26,336 nt of DNA, taken from the IMG/VR virus record IMGVR_UViG_3300025438_000118, positions 1-26,336 of that record, one strand, 5' to 3'. Of this stretch, positions 13,996-22,402 are shown in pieces (the first letter of the stretch is position 1; the number at the start of each line of letters is the position of its first letter). The translations under genes and the position numbers were made by a program. The stretch is from a virus. Under the pieces are notes generated by a model that was given only the letters and a program-made list of their open reading frames with translations, searched no databases and had not been told where the DNA came from.

Positions 13996-15401
13996 TAATA
14001 GGCCAGTGGCTCAAGTTGAGCCTCAAGACGGATAAATGACAGATGCGCTTGCGTGTCGCCACGGAAACGCTGAATCCGCCAGTTGCGCATGTGGCCTTGT
14101 TGAAACCACGCCAGGCGCTTGCGGCTGTTGCCGGTCGTGCCCACGCGGATGCCTCGGTCTTGGCTCCAAGACTGGCCGTCTGTGCTGTAGCTGGTCGAAA
14201 TGATTGGGTTAACGCCAAGCGCTACGCTGCCGGTTAAACTTACAAGCTCCATCTCGTTAAAAATTGCGCCGTTGCCCTCGTTGTACACAATGAGCGTGCC
14301 AAACTCCCATCGCACAATCTGCGCCCAGTGGCTGCTAATGTTGTCGACTAGATAGCCTATTGCGTTTGACTGCGTGTCACCTACAAGCCACTTGTCGTAA
14401 GCCCAGACCATGTTTTTTGCGCGGTATTGTGCAAAACCAATTGTGCTGGTTGTCAGGGTAAACCATACGGGCGTTTGCAACGCTTGCGATGCGGTAGCGT
14501 CATAGACAATGGTTCTGTCCGGCAAATGGATGTAAAGGTGATTGTGGTTTTTGTCGTTGCGTGCCTCGAGCTTGACGGTAACAAGCTGAGCCTCTGTGTA
14601 GCCAAGCAATATTTGGTCAATCTCTTGCGTGCTGAGTTTTTGGGAGGTTGCGTTAACGCCAACATAAATGCCAGGCGATTCATTTCGACCGCTGCCCAAG
14701 AAGGCAATGCCATTGACAAATACGCAGCATCCAAACGTTCCAATTACGCCTTTTTGGATTTGAGCGCCTTCGATGCGCTGGAATGGAAAAAACTCGCCGC
14801 CCACGTTGTCGAACACCTCGATGGTGTTGCGGTTTAGCGCGTAGATTTCGTTTCTGAACTTGAGCAGGGCAACGATTGGGTCAGGGTCTACCTCTGAGCT
14901 GCCGTACTTTAAAGGGTTGATCTGTGTAGGGTCTGACAATTCTGTCACCACAAGCGAGCTGCCGTCTGTGGTCATGTAGTATCCATCTGCCCAGACAACA
15001 TCCAGCACAAGACCAAGATCGGGGTCTGTTACCTGCACCAAAGATGATTCGTCCCAGTAGTAAAGCCGACCTCCAGAAGCAATTGCTAAACGACCAAAGC
15101 CGTAGTCCATTGTGACCATTTCGTTGGTCGGGCCGCCTACATCGCCCAGCTCGGTTACAACGCCGTTGCTGTCGATCTCGACCAGCTTTGTGCCCATAAC
15201 CCGATACAGTTTGCCGCGCCAGTTGATGCCGCCACGGTCAATGCCTGGGCCAGTACCGTTGGCCACAATCCCATCACCAGGACGCAAGAAGCCATTGCTG
15301 ATGCCTGAGACCTTTGGAACAGGAACAAAATTTACTGGGTACGAGGTGCGAAGCTCTGGCGTGTTGTCAGAAAATATCCCGTTTAAGATTGGAATTTGCA
15401 T
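13995..15401 (-). CDS. Tail accessory / stabilisation protein, P22 gp10-like
   Basis: A 468-residue protein (P22 gp10 is 472), starting in TAATG with the preceding stop. Features typical of the family: the opening MQIPILNGIFSDNTPELRTS, YPVNFVPVPKVSG, SNGFLRPGDGI, and an all-beta propeller-like body (LYRVMGTKLVEID, LVQVTDPDLG, ALNRNTIEVFDNVGGEFFPF). The end is WFQQGHMRNWRIQRFRGD. In P22, gp10 adds below gp4 to close the DNA-filled head and receives the needle and spikes. Its neighbours here, with a gp4-like gene upstream and a needle candidate downstream, match that job. Confidence 0.9.
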   Translation of the reverse strand: MQIPILNGIFSDNTPELRTSYPVNFVPVPKVSGISNGFLRPGDGIVANGTGPGIDRGGINWRGKLYRVMGTKLVEIDSNGVVTELGDVGGPTNEMVTMDYGFGRLAIASGGRLYYWDESSLVQVTDPDLGLVLDVVWADGYYMTTDGSSLVVTELSDPTQINPLKYGSSEVDPDPIVALLKFRNEIYALNRNTIEVFDNVGGEFFPFQRIEGAQIQKGVIGTFGCCVFVNGIAFLGSGRNESPGIYVGVNATSQKLSTQEIDQILLGYTEAQLVTVKLEARNDKNHNHLYIHLPDRTIVYDATASQALQTPVWFTLTTSTIGFAQYRAKNMVWAYDKWLVGDTQSNAIGYLVDNISSHWAQIVRWEFGTLIVYNEGNGAIFNEMELVSLTGSVALGVNPIISTSYSTDGQSWSQDRGIRVGTTGNSRKRLAWFQQGHMRNWRIQRFRGDTQAHLSFIRLEAQLEPLAY

Positions 15402-15694
15402 TACTTGGCCTTGTTTCGGGCTGATATTTTCTTTGCTTTAGCTTGTGCGTCAGCCTTAGACGACGCGCCCCAAACCCTTAGACTCAACAACAACCGAGTA
15501 GGTTCACCGTCTTTGTACTCAGGGCCAGCGTTACCACTCATGCGTGCCAGAAACGATGCTCTGCGCGGGTTGTCGCCCGTCTTAACCGGAGGCTTCAGGT
15601 TCATGCCATCAGCCTTAGCAGCAGCACGCCCCTTAGCGTTCAGGCCGCCTTTAGGGTTCTGTCCTGCTTTGCGTGCATAGGCTGGAGTTTTCAT
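15401..15694 (-). CDS. Basic small protein, DUF6321-like
   Basis: A 97-residue protein rich in Lys, Arg, Ala and Gly. The longer open frame begins at 15730, but the start at 15694 (MKTPAYARKAGQNPKGGLNA) forms TAATG with the preceding stop and the stop at 15401 forms TAATG with the gp10-like start. Sequence marks: NPKGGLNAKGR, GMNLKPPVKTGDNPRRASFL, LLLSLRVWGASSKADA. The segments GGLN.KGR and LK.PV...NPRR.SF.ARM are known from DUF6321-type proteins of phages, function unknown. It is an insertion between the tail genes relative to P22. Positive charge suggests DNA or RNA contact. Confidence 0.7.
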   Translation of the reverse strand: MKTPAYARKAGQNPKGGLNAKGRAAAKADGMNLKPPVKTGDNPRRASFLARMSGNAGPEYKDGEPTRLLLSLRVWGASSKADAQAKAKKISARNKAK

Positions 15695-16755
15695 TACGCC
15701 ACTACAGCGCCACGGAATCCGACCACCCACCAGTCAGTTCCAATAAACTGAAGCGTTGCAGAATCTCCAACAGCATTAAAAGTAATTGTGGTTGCGCCCC
15801 CAAGATTGGCTGGAGTTAAAACACCAGTATCGCCACCAGCCGCCTCTGCAACATAAATAATCGTTTTCAGTTGCCCCTGCGCGCCATCAGCAAGCGTCAA
15901 AGCATTACCAGTAGCAGTCGAAGTGAAAGAAGTGGCCAGGCTTGTGATATTTACCGCGCCAGGGCCACTTAATGCCTGCACTGTTCCTGATGCACCAGTG
16001 CCACCACTTGCAACTGGCAAAGCACCAGTCACGCCAGTCGTTAGCGGCAAGCCAGTGCATGAGGTAAGAGTGCCAGATGTTGGGGTTCCAAGAATCGGAG
16101 TGACCATCACCATGCTGGTGCTTGTGCAGGCGCTGATGTTGCCGCTAGTCACTGTACCTAGCACAGGCGTAACAAAGGTTGGGCTGGTGTTAAACACCAG
16201 CAAACCAGTGCCTGTCTCATCGGTCATTGCCGCAAGCAAATTGGCGCTTGTTGGGTTGTTTAGAAAATCTTGAATTGCCGCATCAAATCCCGCTGCCTCG
16301 TTAGTGATGTTGTACCAACTATTGGTCGCTAAATAGTAGCGATACTGAACAGCATTACCAGCAGTAATAGTGGAGACATCCCCAAAGATTGCAGCCGCGC
16401 CATTTAACGCAATTGTGAACGCTGTAATTGTTTGCGTGCTAGTTATCAGCACCTGAGTGCCATCAGGCACGCCGGTGTTCAGTGGCAGGGTGACGGTTCC
16501 TGTGGCCAATGTGCCTGCGGGTTGGATAAGCATCCATTGCTGCTCACTGACCGGCGTTGGCACAGTGATATTGAATCCAGCGCCAGGTGTGTACAGGGTG
16601 GTTGAAACGGTTGGTGCTGCAAATACGGTTTGAAAGTAGGCCAGCAATTGGCTGACCGATACCTTGCGAGCATCGCCATTGTTTGGCACGTAAATCGGGA
16701 GTTGGTCGCCGCCAGAGACTTGGCTGAGGCTTGCGAGTTGATTGATGGTTGGCAT
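15694..16755 (-). CDS. Fibre-like structural protein with TP(V/I)LGT repeats
   Basis: A 353-residue protein with AAGG before the ATG. Residues 1-48 (MPTINQLASLSQVSGGDQLP, then VSVSQLLAYFQTV) are an N-terminal module common in phage tail fibres. Beta-rich segments follow (FNITVPTPVSEQQWMLIQPA). The pair TPVLGTVTSGNISACT (about 196-211) and TPILGTPTSGTLTSCT (about 219-234) form a short tandem repeat, followed by LPVASGGTGASG, a sequence known from tail fibre knobs. The C-terminal 100 residues are another beta domain with ATLQFIGTDWWVVGF. It likely forms a trimeric appendage attached near the gp4/gp10 ring. Not present at this place in P22. Confidence 0.68.
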   Translation of the reverse strand: MPTINQLASLSQVSGGDQLPIYVPNNGDARKVSVSQLLAYFQTVFAAPTVSTTLYTPGAGFNITVPTPVSEQQWMLIQPAGTLATGTVTLPLNTGVPDGTQVLITSTQTITAFTIALNGAAAIFGDVSTITAGNAVQYRYYLATNSWYNITNEAAGFDAAIQDFLNNPTSANLLAAMTDETGTGLLVFNTSPTFVTPVLGTVTSGNISACTSTSMVMVTPILGTPTSGTLTSCTGLPLTTGVTGALPVASGGTGASGTVQALSGPGAVNITSLATSFTSTATGNALTLADGAQGQLKTIIYVAEAAGGDTGVLTPANLGGATTITFNAVGDSATLQFIGTDWWVVGFRGAVVA

Positions 16756-16765
16756 GATTTAAACC

Positions 16766-17248
16766 TTAATATAATTCAATTTGACCGTCTTGACCTGCAA
16801 GAAGTGGGTCAACTGGCTGGCGAAGAAATGGGTTGTCATAAACGCGCCACGGTTTATTGCCTGCGCCTGCTGGCATTGTGCCAGGCATTTGTTGCTCATA
16901 TGGCATAGCGGCTAGAGACAGCAAAGTGTTGTAAGACTCTTTGGCCGTTGTTTTGGTGTCTGGCATAACCTGCTTGCCGTAGCTGGGTGCCAGTTTGATG
17001 GCCAGGTTGGTGTAAATAGCCTCAGTTGAACTGTCTGGCACGTAAGTCTGCTCGTCCAAGTCGCTGTCCTGTGGGCTTGATGGCAGAGGGTAGCCTAAGC
17101 GTATGCCTAGCGCGTTCCATGCTGCAAGCATAGTGTCCAGCCTTCGCAGTGCGGATTGCAATTGCTCTGGGGTCAAGTCAAAGACGTAGGAGGCAAGGCC
17201 AATTTCCTCAAAGGCTTGCGTGACGAATTGGCGCTTAGTCCATCCCAT
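16766..17248 (-). CDS. Head-tail adaptor, P22 gp4-like
   Basis: A 160-residue protein (P22 gp4 is 166), with GGGAG upstream. The opening MGWTKRQFVTQAFEEIGLAS and the segment LQSALRRLDTMLAAWNALGI are hallmarks of the family; the middle has IYTNLAIKLAPSYGKQ, typical for gp4-like proteins across podoviruses. The C-terminal tail (WRVYDNPFLRQPVDPLLAGQ) is extended, as in P22, where it contacts gp10 and the portal. The protein attaches to the portal after packaging and starts tail assembly. P22 gp4 also has muramidase activity reported; no such motif is visible here. Confidence 0.9.
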   Translation of the reverse strand: MGWTKRQFVTQAFEEIGLASYVFDLTPEQLQSALRRLDTMLAAWNALGIRLGYPLPSSPQDSDLDEQTYVPDSSTEAIYTNLAIKLAPSYGKQVMPDTKTTAKESYNTLLSLAAMPYEQQMPGTMPAGAGNKPWRVYDNPFLRQPVDPLLAGQDGQIELY

Positions 17249-17249
17249 T

Positions 17250-17705
17250 TCATTCTCCCGTAGTCGGTTCGGTCAATCTGTCTTGAATCAATTGTCCCAG
17301 TTTTTTGTCTCTTGTCCTACCGTCAAAGCGGATGCTCAACTCATTAGCCTTGGCCTCAAGCTCTGCGCGGGTTGGTGCTGCATCATCAATGACTGGTTCA
17401 GGCACCGCTTCGGGCGCTGCTTCGATTTCTGGTTCTACCTGCTTCCAGCCTAGTGGCTTGGATGGCTTGCGCTTCTTGGTCTTTTTGGCTTTCAGCTTGA
17501 TGCGCCAGTCTGCAACCCTCTTTGGTGTTGTAGCCTTGTCGCCTGCGGCTTCAATAGCATCGGCAGATGATGCAAACCAGCCAGTGGCTAGTTTCTCGTC
17601 GAATTCCTCTTGCGTCTTTGCGCCCGTGTAAGCATACGTGCCGCCACTTGGCTTTTTATGTGGGCCTGGGCTGCGATACAGCATAGTTGGAAACAAGTCG
17701 CTCAT
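17250..17705 (-). CDS. Protein with C-terminal HeH/LEM-like domain
   Basis: A 151-residue protein starting in ATGA overlap with the preceding gene. Residues 1-60 (MSDLFPTMLYRSPGPHKKPS; YTGAKTQEEFDEKLATGWFA) are a module often found in phage head-region proteins. A Lys-rich stretch follows (KLKAKKTKKRKPSKPLG), then an acidic Ala/Pro linker. Residues about 112-144 (RAELEAKANELSIRFDGR, then DKKLGQLIQDRL) suit a HeH/LEM-type helix-extension-helix, which binds DNA or partner proteins. It sits between the coat-side small genes and the gp4-like gene. May act in head completion; role not proven. Confidence 0.68.
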   Translation of the reverse strand: MSDLFPTMLYRSPGPHKKPSGGTYAYTGAKTQEEFDEKLATGWFASSADAIEAAGDKATTPKRVADWRIKLKAKKTKKRKPSKPLGWKQVEPEIEAAPEAVPEPVIDDAAPTRAELEAKANELSIRFDGRTRDKKLGQLIQDRLTEPTTGE

Positions 17706-17875
17706 TTCTTGGCCTTCATGGGCTTGGCAGTTTTCGCAGATGCTACAAAGTCAGCCTTGGTTGGTGCGCCTTTTGCACCAGGCTTTTTCATGCGCTCAGG
17801 TGTCTTGCCTGCGGCCTTCTGTGCCGCAATACGGTCACGCTTGGCATTGATATTAGCATACAAGCCGGTCTTCAT
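17702..17875 (-). CDS. Small basic protein, 57 residues
   Basis: The frame starts in an ATGA overlap with the 56-residue gene upstream and ends in an ATGA overlap with the HeH gene downstream. Product MKTGLYANINAKRDRIAAQK, then AAGKTPERMKKPGAKGAPTK and ADFVASAKTAKPMKAKK. The outline GLYANI.AKR.RI...ERM.KPG.KGAPT...F..SAKT recurs as a small conserved phage protein near coat and tail genes. It is strongly basic (about 16 Lys/Arg) and probably binds nucleic acid or an acidic partner inside the head. Function not established. Confidence 0.75.
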   Translation of the reverse strand: MKTGLYANINAKRDRIAAQKAAGKTPERMKKPGAKGAPTKADFVASAKTAKPMKAKK

Positions 17876-18042
17876 TTCACGGCCTTCTTGGGTGCTTTGC
17901 TGGGCTTGCCTGCGCTATTGGCTGCTTTGCGTGCAGTATTAAGTGCCACGGCAACAGCTTGCTTCTGAGGCATTCCTGACTTCATCTCTTTTGCAATGTT
18001 TTTGCTTACGGACTTGGATGAGTAGCCCTTGGTCAATGGCAT
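17872..18042 (-). CDS. Small basic protein, DUF6496-like, 56 residues
   Basis: The open frame extends to 18084, but the start at 18042 (MPLTKGYSSKSVSKNIAKEM) has a perfect AAGGAG eight bases upstream, while the longer version would run through the terminator stem. The middle, MKSGMPQKQAVAVALNTARK, is a widespread motif of small phage proteins of DUF6496 type, with a Lys/Ala tail. Function unknown; its location directly after the coat gene is common for the family. It is the first gene after the coat terminator, so its level should be lower than coat. Confidence 0.75.
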   Translation of the reverse strand: MPLTKGYSSKSVSKNIAKEMKSGMPQKQAVAVALNTARKAANSAGKPSKAPKKAVK

Positions 18043-18054
18043 GGTGCACTCCTT

Positions 18055-18086
18055 AAAAAATAAAAGATGAGGCCGAAGCCCCATCT
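18055..18086 (-). terminator. Rho-independent terminator with UUCG loop after coat gene
   Basis: Read on the minus strand, the transcript gives stem AGATGGGGC, tetraloop TTCG, stem GCCTCATCT (18086 down to 18065): nine pairs including one G-U, closed by C(UUCG)G, an unusually stable loop. It is followed by TTTATTTTTT. It begins 12 bases after the coat stop at 18098 and ends just before the AAGGAG of the next gene. It should stop part of the transcripts and keep coat mRNA abundant; some readthrough must feed the downstream tail genes unless another promoter exists. Confidence 0.88.
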
Positions 18087-18097
18087 CTTAGTTTAGG

Positions 18098-19372
18098 TTA
18101 TTGATTAAAAATTAGGATGCCGCTCATTTCTGGTTGTTTGTTGACCACGCCAAACAGAGTATCCAAGCGGTACTTGATCGTCATGGAGTCGATGTCGTAG
18201 AACTTCTGCATGACCAACTCGACACCTTGGTCGGTGGTGGCACGCATCACTGCGGTGCCAGCATCGGCTGGGATGGCGTAACGGCCTGGGAGAATTTCCA
18301 GCGAATCTTTCTGCCAAAACACGTTGATTGCCGAGGCACCAGTGTTTAGGAAGGTGATTGCTGCGGTTGCCGACTCGGTAACTACTTCCACGTTCTTGTA
18401 CTGCAACTCAGCATCAGTTGGCGAGTTTGTAGCGCCAATGATTGGAGGGCTAATCACCATTGTGGTGCCATTGGTCACGCTAAGGACACGATATGTCTTT
18501 AGTTGGCCAGTAGACGCTTTGGTGATGTGGTGCACCGCCTCAACGCCGTCAATGGTGAACGCATCGCCAGCAACAATGCCAGTGGTGCTAGACACAACAA
18601 CAGACTGGTAACGGTTGTCAACGTTGATCTGTCCACCGACCGAGGTCGATGTAGCTTGAGGAACGAAGTCAGCCTGTGAGCCATTTGTTGCAATAGTGAT
18701 GGAACTGCCAGCAGCCACACCAATGCGGTTTGCATAGTCAAACTTGTAGGTGTCAAAGCCTGCGACCATGCCAACAAAGTTGCGCTCGTAAGCCTTGTCA
18801 GACTTAGCATTGCCAAACGAACGGCTTGCTTGTGACAAGTTGCCAGCTAAACCGTTGTAATCGCGGCTTGACAGACCCAAGAAGCGGTCGTAATCAGGCA
18901 CGCCTTGCTCGTTCATGATGGTGTCGCACAAGGAGACATCATCATAATCACCGGCAGCAGCACCAATTGGAACAACCAGCGTGCCTTGGGCGGCTGCTGT
19001 GTTCATAATCGCGACGTTGATGTCGGATGCGAGCTTTTGCTTGGCTGACTCACCCAAACGATTTTCTTGCAACGCATCACGCAGATCAAGCGTTGTCATA
19101 GTCCAAGGCACAGTCTTGCTGAAGCCAATGGTAGATGGCACAGACAACTGGGTCATGTTCTGGTAAGACGATGAAATGCTGGTGCCTGGTGTGCTGTCGA
19201 TCGACTGAGCGATGTAAGGCATAGGTCTCCAGATGGTGTCGTTGGTACGAGCCATTTCAGTCTGGTTTGTGTTGTACACGCTAACGTGACGCGACAAAAC
19301 CAATAAGTCTTGGAAACCTTCGAGGATGTCTTCGAACGCAACGCGCTCTTCTTTGGAAAATGAATTTGCCAT
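18098..19372 (-). CDS. Major capsid (coat) protein, P22 gp5-like
   Basis: A 424-residue protein (P22 coat is 430) with AGGAG before the ATG. It opens MANSFSKEERVAFEDILEGF and continues QDLLVLSRHVSVYN, TIWRPMPYIAQ and VPWTMTTLDLRDALQENRLG, as expected for the P22 coat family with the HK97 core fold. A beta-rich middle (VVVSSTTGIVAGDAFTIDGV, VLSVTNGTTMVISPPIIGA) may match the inserted I-domain region. It ends with YRLDTLFGVVNKQPEMSGIL. The protein forms the icosahedral shell around the scaffold. It is followed by a strong terminator, consistent with high demand. Confidence 0.93.
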   Translation of the reverse strand: MANSFSKEERVAFEDILEGFQDLLVLSRHVSVYNTNQTEMARTNDTIWRPMPYIAQSIDSTPGTSISSSYQNMTQLSVPSTIGFSKTVPWTMTTLDLRDALQENRLGESAKQKLASDINVAIMNTAAAQGTLVVPIGAAAGDYDDVSLCDTIMNEQGVPDYDRFLGLSSRDYNGLAGNLSQASRSFGNAKSDKAYERNFVGMVAGFDTYKFDYANRIGVAAGSSITIATNGSQADFVPQATSTSVGGQINVDNRYQSVVVSSTTGIVAGDAFTIDGVEAVHHITKASTGQLKTYRVLSVTNGTTMVISPPIIGATNSPTDAELQYKNVEVVTESATAAITFLNTGASAINVFWQKDSLEILPGRYAIPADAGTAVMRATTDQGVELVMQKFYDIDSMTIKYRLDTLFGVVNKQPEMSGILIFNQ

Positions 19373-19395
19373 GAGTGGCTCCTAAATTAAATAAA

Positions 19396-20259
19396 TCATT
19401 TGGAAGCTGCTCGTTTCTGCGCTTTGTACTGGATGACTTTCGTCATGTTCCCAGTCTTCTCCGCTTCTGCTCGCAGCCGTTCAAGGGTTGAGTCCACCGC
19501 CCCAGATGTTCGGCCAGTACCTGACACAATTCTCTCGGGTGGCGGGGCTGCCTTACGGTTTGTAACTTTCAATTCTTTCTCCAGTTTCGCTACCGCAAAG
19601 GCAAACTTTACGGGGTCTTTGATTTCGGACAGCTCTTTAGCCTTCTTTGGGTTCTTACCAAGCGCGTAGACCACTAATGCGGGATTATCCGCACCTTGAA
19701 GCATAACGCCTTGCTGGGTGACGTTGAACAACTCTTGGGCCACGGCCTCAGCGTCTTCAAAGTCTTTGACCTTCAGCTCTGCTTTCGCTTTGCTGTAGCC
19801 GTCCAGTTTGGCTTGCCAGTCTTTTTGCTGAGTCATAACTTCAGCTTCTTGTCTGGCGTTTATTTCATCAGCGCGACGTTTACTGTCAAACCAATTAGTT
19901 AATGCATCTTCGTACTTTTCAGAGTCATAGTCGTGGTCTTCAAGGCTTGGCTTTTTACCTAATACGACTGGCTTGGTCTCGGTCGTAGTGGTTTGCAGCT
20001 TGCCTTGCAGTTCACGGTTCTGGCGCTGTAGCTCACGGTTGGTCTTACGCAGCTCACGAACCCACTCTGGGGCTTGAGTCTGTTCCTCGGGAGGCGGCGC
20101 TTCCTCACCAATGCTTACGATAACGTCGTCGGTTTCGGTGTCGTCGGTTTCATCGTCCAACTCGTCGCTAGGCGCTTCGCTGGTTTCGACTTCTTCCTCA
20201 ATAACCACGTCCTCGTCTTCGTTCTCGCTCACTTCTGCCTTGTTCATCTTTGACCCCAT
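19396..20259 (-). CDS. Scaffolding protein, P22 gp8-like position
   Basis: About 287 residues (P22 gp8 is 303), between portal and coat as in P22. The frame is open to a GTG at 20268. ATGs occur at 20259, with GGTGA close by, and at 20247, so the start is uncertain by a few codons; 20259 is used. The N-terminal 60 residues are extremely acidic (ENEDEDVVIEEEVETSEAP). A coiled coil follows (EWVRELRKTNRELQRQNREL), then helices, and a basic C-terminus (KVIQYKAQKRAASK). A helical body with a basic helix-turn-helix end that binds coat is typical of scaffolds. It directs shell assembly and then leaves. Sequence identity is by place and layout. Confidence 0.83.
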   Translation of the reverse strand: MGSKMNKAEVSENEDEDVVIEEEVETSEAPSDELDDETDDTETDDVIVSIGEEAPPPEEQTQAPEWVRELRKTNRELQRQNRELQGKLQTTTTETKPVVLGKKPSLEDHDYDSEKYEDALTNWFDSKRRADEINARQEAEVMTQQKDWQAKLDGYSKAKAELKVKDFEDAEAVAQELFNVTQQGVMLQGADNPALVVYALGKNPKKAKELSEIKDPVKFAFAVAKLEKELKVTNRKAAPPPERIVSGTGRTSGAVDSTLERLRAEAEKTGNMTKVIQYKAQKRAASK

Positions 20260-20338
20260 CAAACTCACCCATTGAACGGCTGGGTGGATGCCGTTGGTTA
20301 CATTGTCGCCCGTTTTCGATTATCTTACAATAGGCGGT

Positions 20339-22375
20339 TTAATTTTGTGTCGGTTGTACCATACTTTCCATAACCTTAAGTGCTAGCTCTTGCGTGTCTA
20401 TGTCCACTTTGTTAAGGGTTTCAACAGTCTTAGCGCGTTTTAGTTCTGCGTCTGCAATAGTCTCAACAGTATCTGCGCGAGCCTTTGCCGCTTTAGCTGT
20501 GGCTTCCTCTGCGGCTGCCTGCAAGTAAATAGCATTGGGGTCTTGCGGTGTGCCTTGCATTTCTGCCATAAGTTCTTCGCGTTCAGCATCTGTTGGCTCT
20601 ACAACTCCCATGCGGAGCAGCTTCTTGCGGAAATAAGCGTTAGTGTCTGCCAAGCCCTCACCTTCCATGTTCATCATGGCCATTGCGGTCAAGACTTGCG
20701 CGGTCTCTGGGTCTTGGGTAATCTGCAACATGCCGGTCAATGCGCGAACGGTAGCTTGTCTTTTGCTTGAACTAGATGGGCCAACATCAGCCACAATTTC
20801 AAACGTCGCATTGCTCATGTCATTTTCAATAACAAGAGCGCCGGATTCTTGGTTAATCATAGGCTTCATTAGCTCAACCATGCCAGACTTACCAACTGGT
20901 GTAATGGTCTTCATCTTGCGCTTGTCCTCAATGTAGACCTCTTTGGCCATTGACAGCCAGATTTCACCGCAGCGCTTCATGCCTTTTGCAAAGTTGCTCA
21001 TGTAGATAAATGACTGCATATCAACGCGGGTCTGAATCATCTCCACCGCTTTGCCTGAAATGTTGCTAACCATCTTGTCGGCACCACCTTGGTTGCCCAA
21101 GATGTCCTGCATGTCGGTCTCGGTTATCTGCAAGAGCGCTGCCATTGCTGGTGGGATTGATGCGCTGCGGGTGTAGGCAACTGGGCCACTGACTGCTTGG
21201 TTGCCGTTCTGGTCAGTGATTGGGTTAATCAGCAAGTACGGATAGTCTTTGAGGTTATCCTCTGCCCACATGACTTGATGGCCAGCGACCTGCTCAGGCA
21301 GAAGGATGGGCTTTTCAACGCTTGACAGTGCGCTTATCTCACCGAGCTTGGATAACTGCATATTCTTAAGTCTCTGCGCGTCCTTGGCCAGCCTGACGTG
21401 TCCCATGCAGCGCTCAATATTGTCAACAAACCAGCGTTTACCGTACACCACGACAATGGGGATGCACTTTCCTGCAATGTAGCCAGCGTCTTCCAGCACC
21501 TTGCCACCGGACAGAACGTACTTGTGCACGCGCTTAGTCTTGATGCGCTTTTGACGCACCTCTATCGTGCCAACAGCACTTAGGGTTTCCTCTAGCATCT
21601 CGTCGTTCGCAAAGTCTGCCTGGGTGTAGCGTTCTTCCTCGCCTGTAATGGTTTGGAAAATGCGTATAGTTTCGCTCTTTTCCTCAACCTTGTAATACTC
21701 AGCCACGTAAACAACGTCAGGCGTACACCAGTCAAACTCATACTGATGGATAATCTTTGGCCAGCTTGCAGGGTCATCGTTGTAGGCTTCTTTGTAAGCC
21801 TGGCGCGTCATTGATGTGACAACGAAACAGAATTTTGCGTCGGACTTGTCTTGTCGTTTAGCACCGAGGTCAAAAAACACCGAGCTGTCAGCGTCAAAAA
21901 TAGGCTCTATGCGTATGCGTTGGCGGTCATCTTCTGGGTCTTCATCGTCCTCGTAGGTGGTACGCAAGCGCCAGGCACCAATGCCGCCTCCAACAGCTTC
22001 CTCAAAAGCGTTGTCATAGGCTTCATCTGCCACGGATGCTTGCTCATCTGCGCGGTATAACCCGTCGCAAACCTCGGCCAGCTTGTCATTGTCTGTGCCG
22101 TCTTTGGACACAAAGTCCACGGTGATGCGGTTGTTGCGGTACTCGTTGATTACTCGAATCACGGACAGCATGATTTTATTAACCTCAAACTTGGGCTTGT
22201 TCTCGTACTGGTCCCAAAGTGGGCCTTCCCACTGACTGCCTGCCAGCGAGTAGAAGCGACGGTCTTGCAAGCACTGAAGGCGCTCGTCACGCAATGCGCT
22301 TTGAACATCATCAAATTGCATTAGTGCCTCATCATGCAAATTAGCAAGTCGCTGGTCGTTTGAAAGTCTGGCCAT
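20339..22375 (-). CDS. Portal protein, P22 gp1-like
   Basis: A 678-residue protein (P22 portal is 725) with GAGG before the ATG. P22-portal hallmarks: RRFYSLAGSQWEGPLWDQYE, NKIMLSVIRVINEYRNNRIT, the helix-rich EAVGGGIGAWRLRT, and RIEPIFDADSSVFFDLGAKR near the stem. VVYGKRWFVDNIERCMGHVR lies in the wing and NISGKAVEMIQTRVDMQSF near the crown. The C-terminus has a Lys/Ala coiled coil (AEEATAKAAKARADTVETIA), a shortened version of the P22 barrel. Twelve copies form the ring at one vertex through which the terminase packages DNA. Confidence 0.93.
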   Translation of the reverse strand: MARLSNDQRLANLHDEALMQFDDVQSALRDERLQCLQDRRFYSLAGSQWEGPLWDQYENKPKFEVNKIMLSVIRVINEYRNNRITVDFVSKDGTDNDKLAEVCDGLYRADEQASVADEAYDNAFEEAVGGGIGAWRLRTTYEDDEDPEDDRQRIRIEPIFDADSSVFFDLGAKRQDKSDAKFCFVVTSMTRQAYKEAYNDDPASWPKIIHQYEFDWCTPDVVYVAEYYKVEEKSETIRIFQTITGEEERYTQADFANDEMLEETLSAVGTIEVRQKRIKTKRVHKYVLSGGKVLEDAGYIAGKCIPIVVVYGKRWFVDNIERCMGHVRLAKDAQRLKNMQLSKLGEISALSSVEKPILLPEQVAGHQVMWAEDNLKDYPYLLINPITDQNGNQAVSGPVAYTRSASIPPAMAALLQITETDMQDILGNQGGADKMVSNISGKAVEMIQTRVDMQSFIYMSNFAKGMKRCGEIWLSMAKEVYIEDKRKMKTITPVGKSGMVELMKPMINQESGALVIENDMSNATFEIVADVGPSSSSKRQATVRALTGMLQITQDPETAQVLTAMAMMNMEGEGLADTNAYFRKKLLRMGVVEPTDAEREELMAEMQGTPQDPNAIYLQAAAEEATAKAAKARADTVETIADAELKRAKTVETLNKVDIDTQELALKVMESMVQPTQN

Positions 22376-22402
22376 GTTAAATCCTCATTTTGTGCAATTT
22401 TC

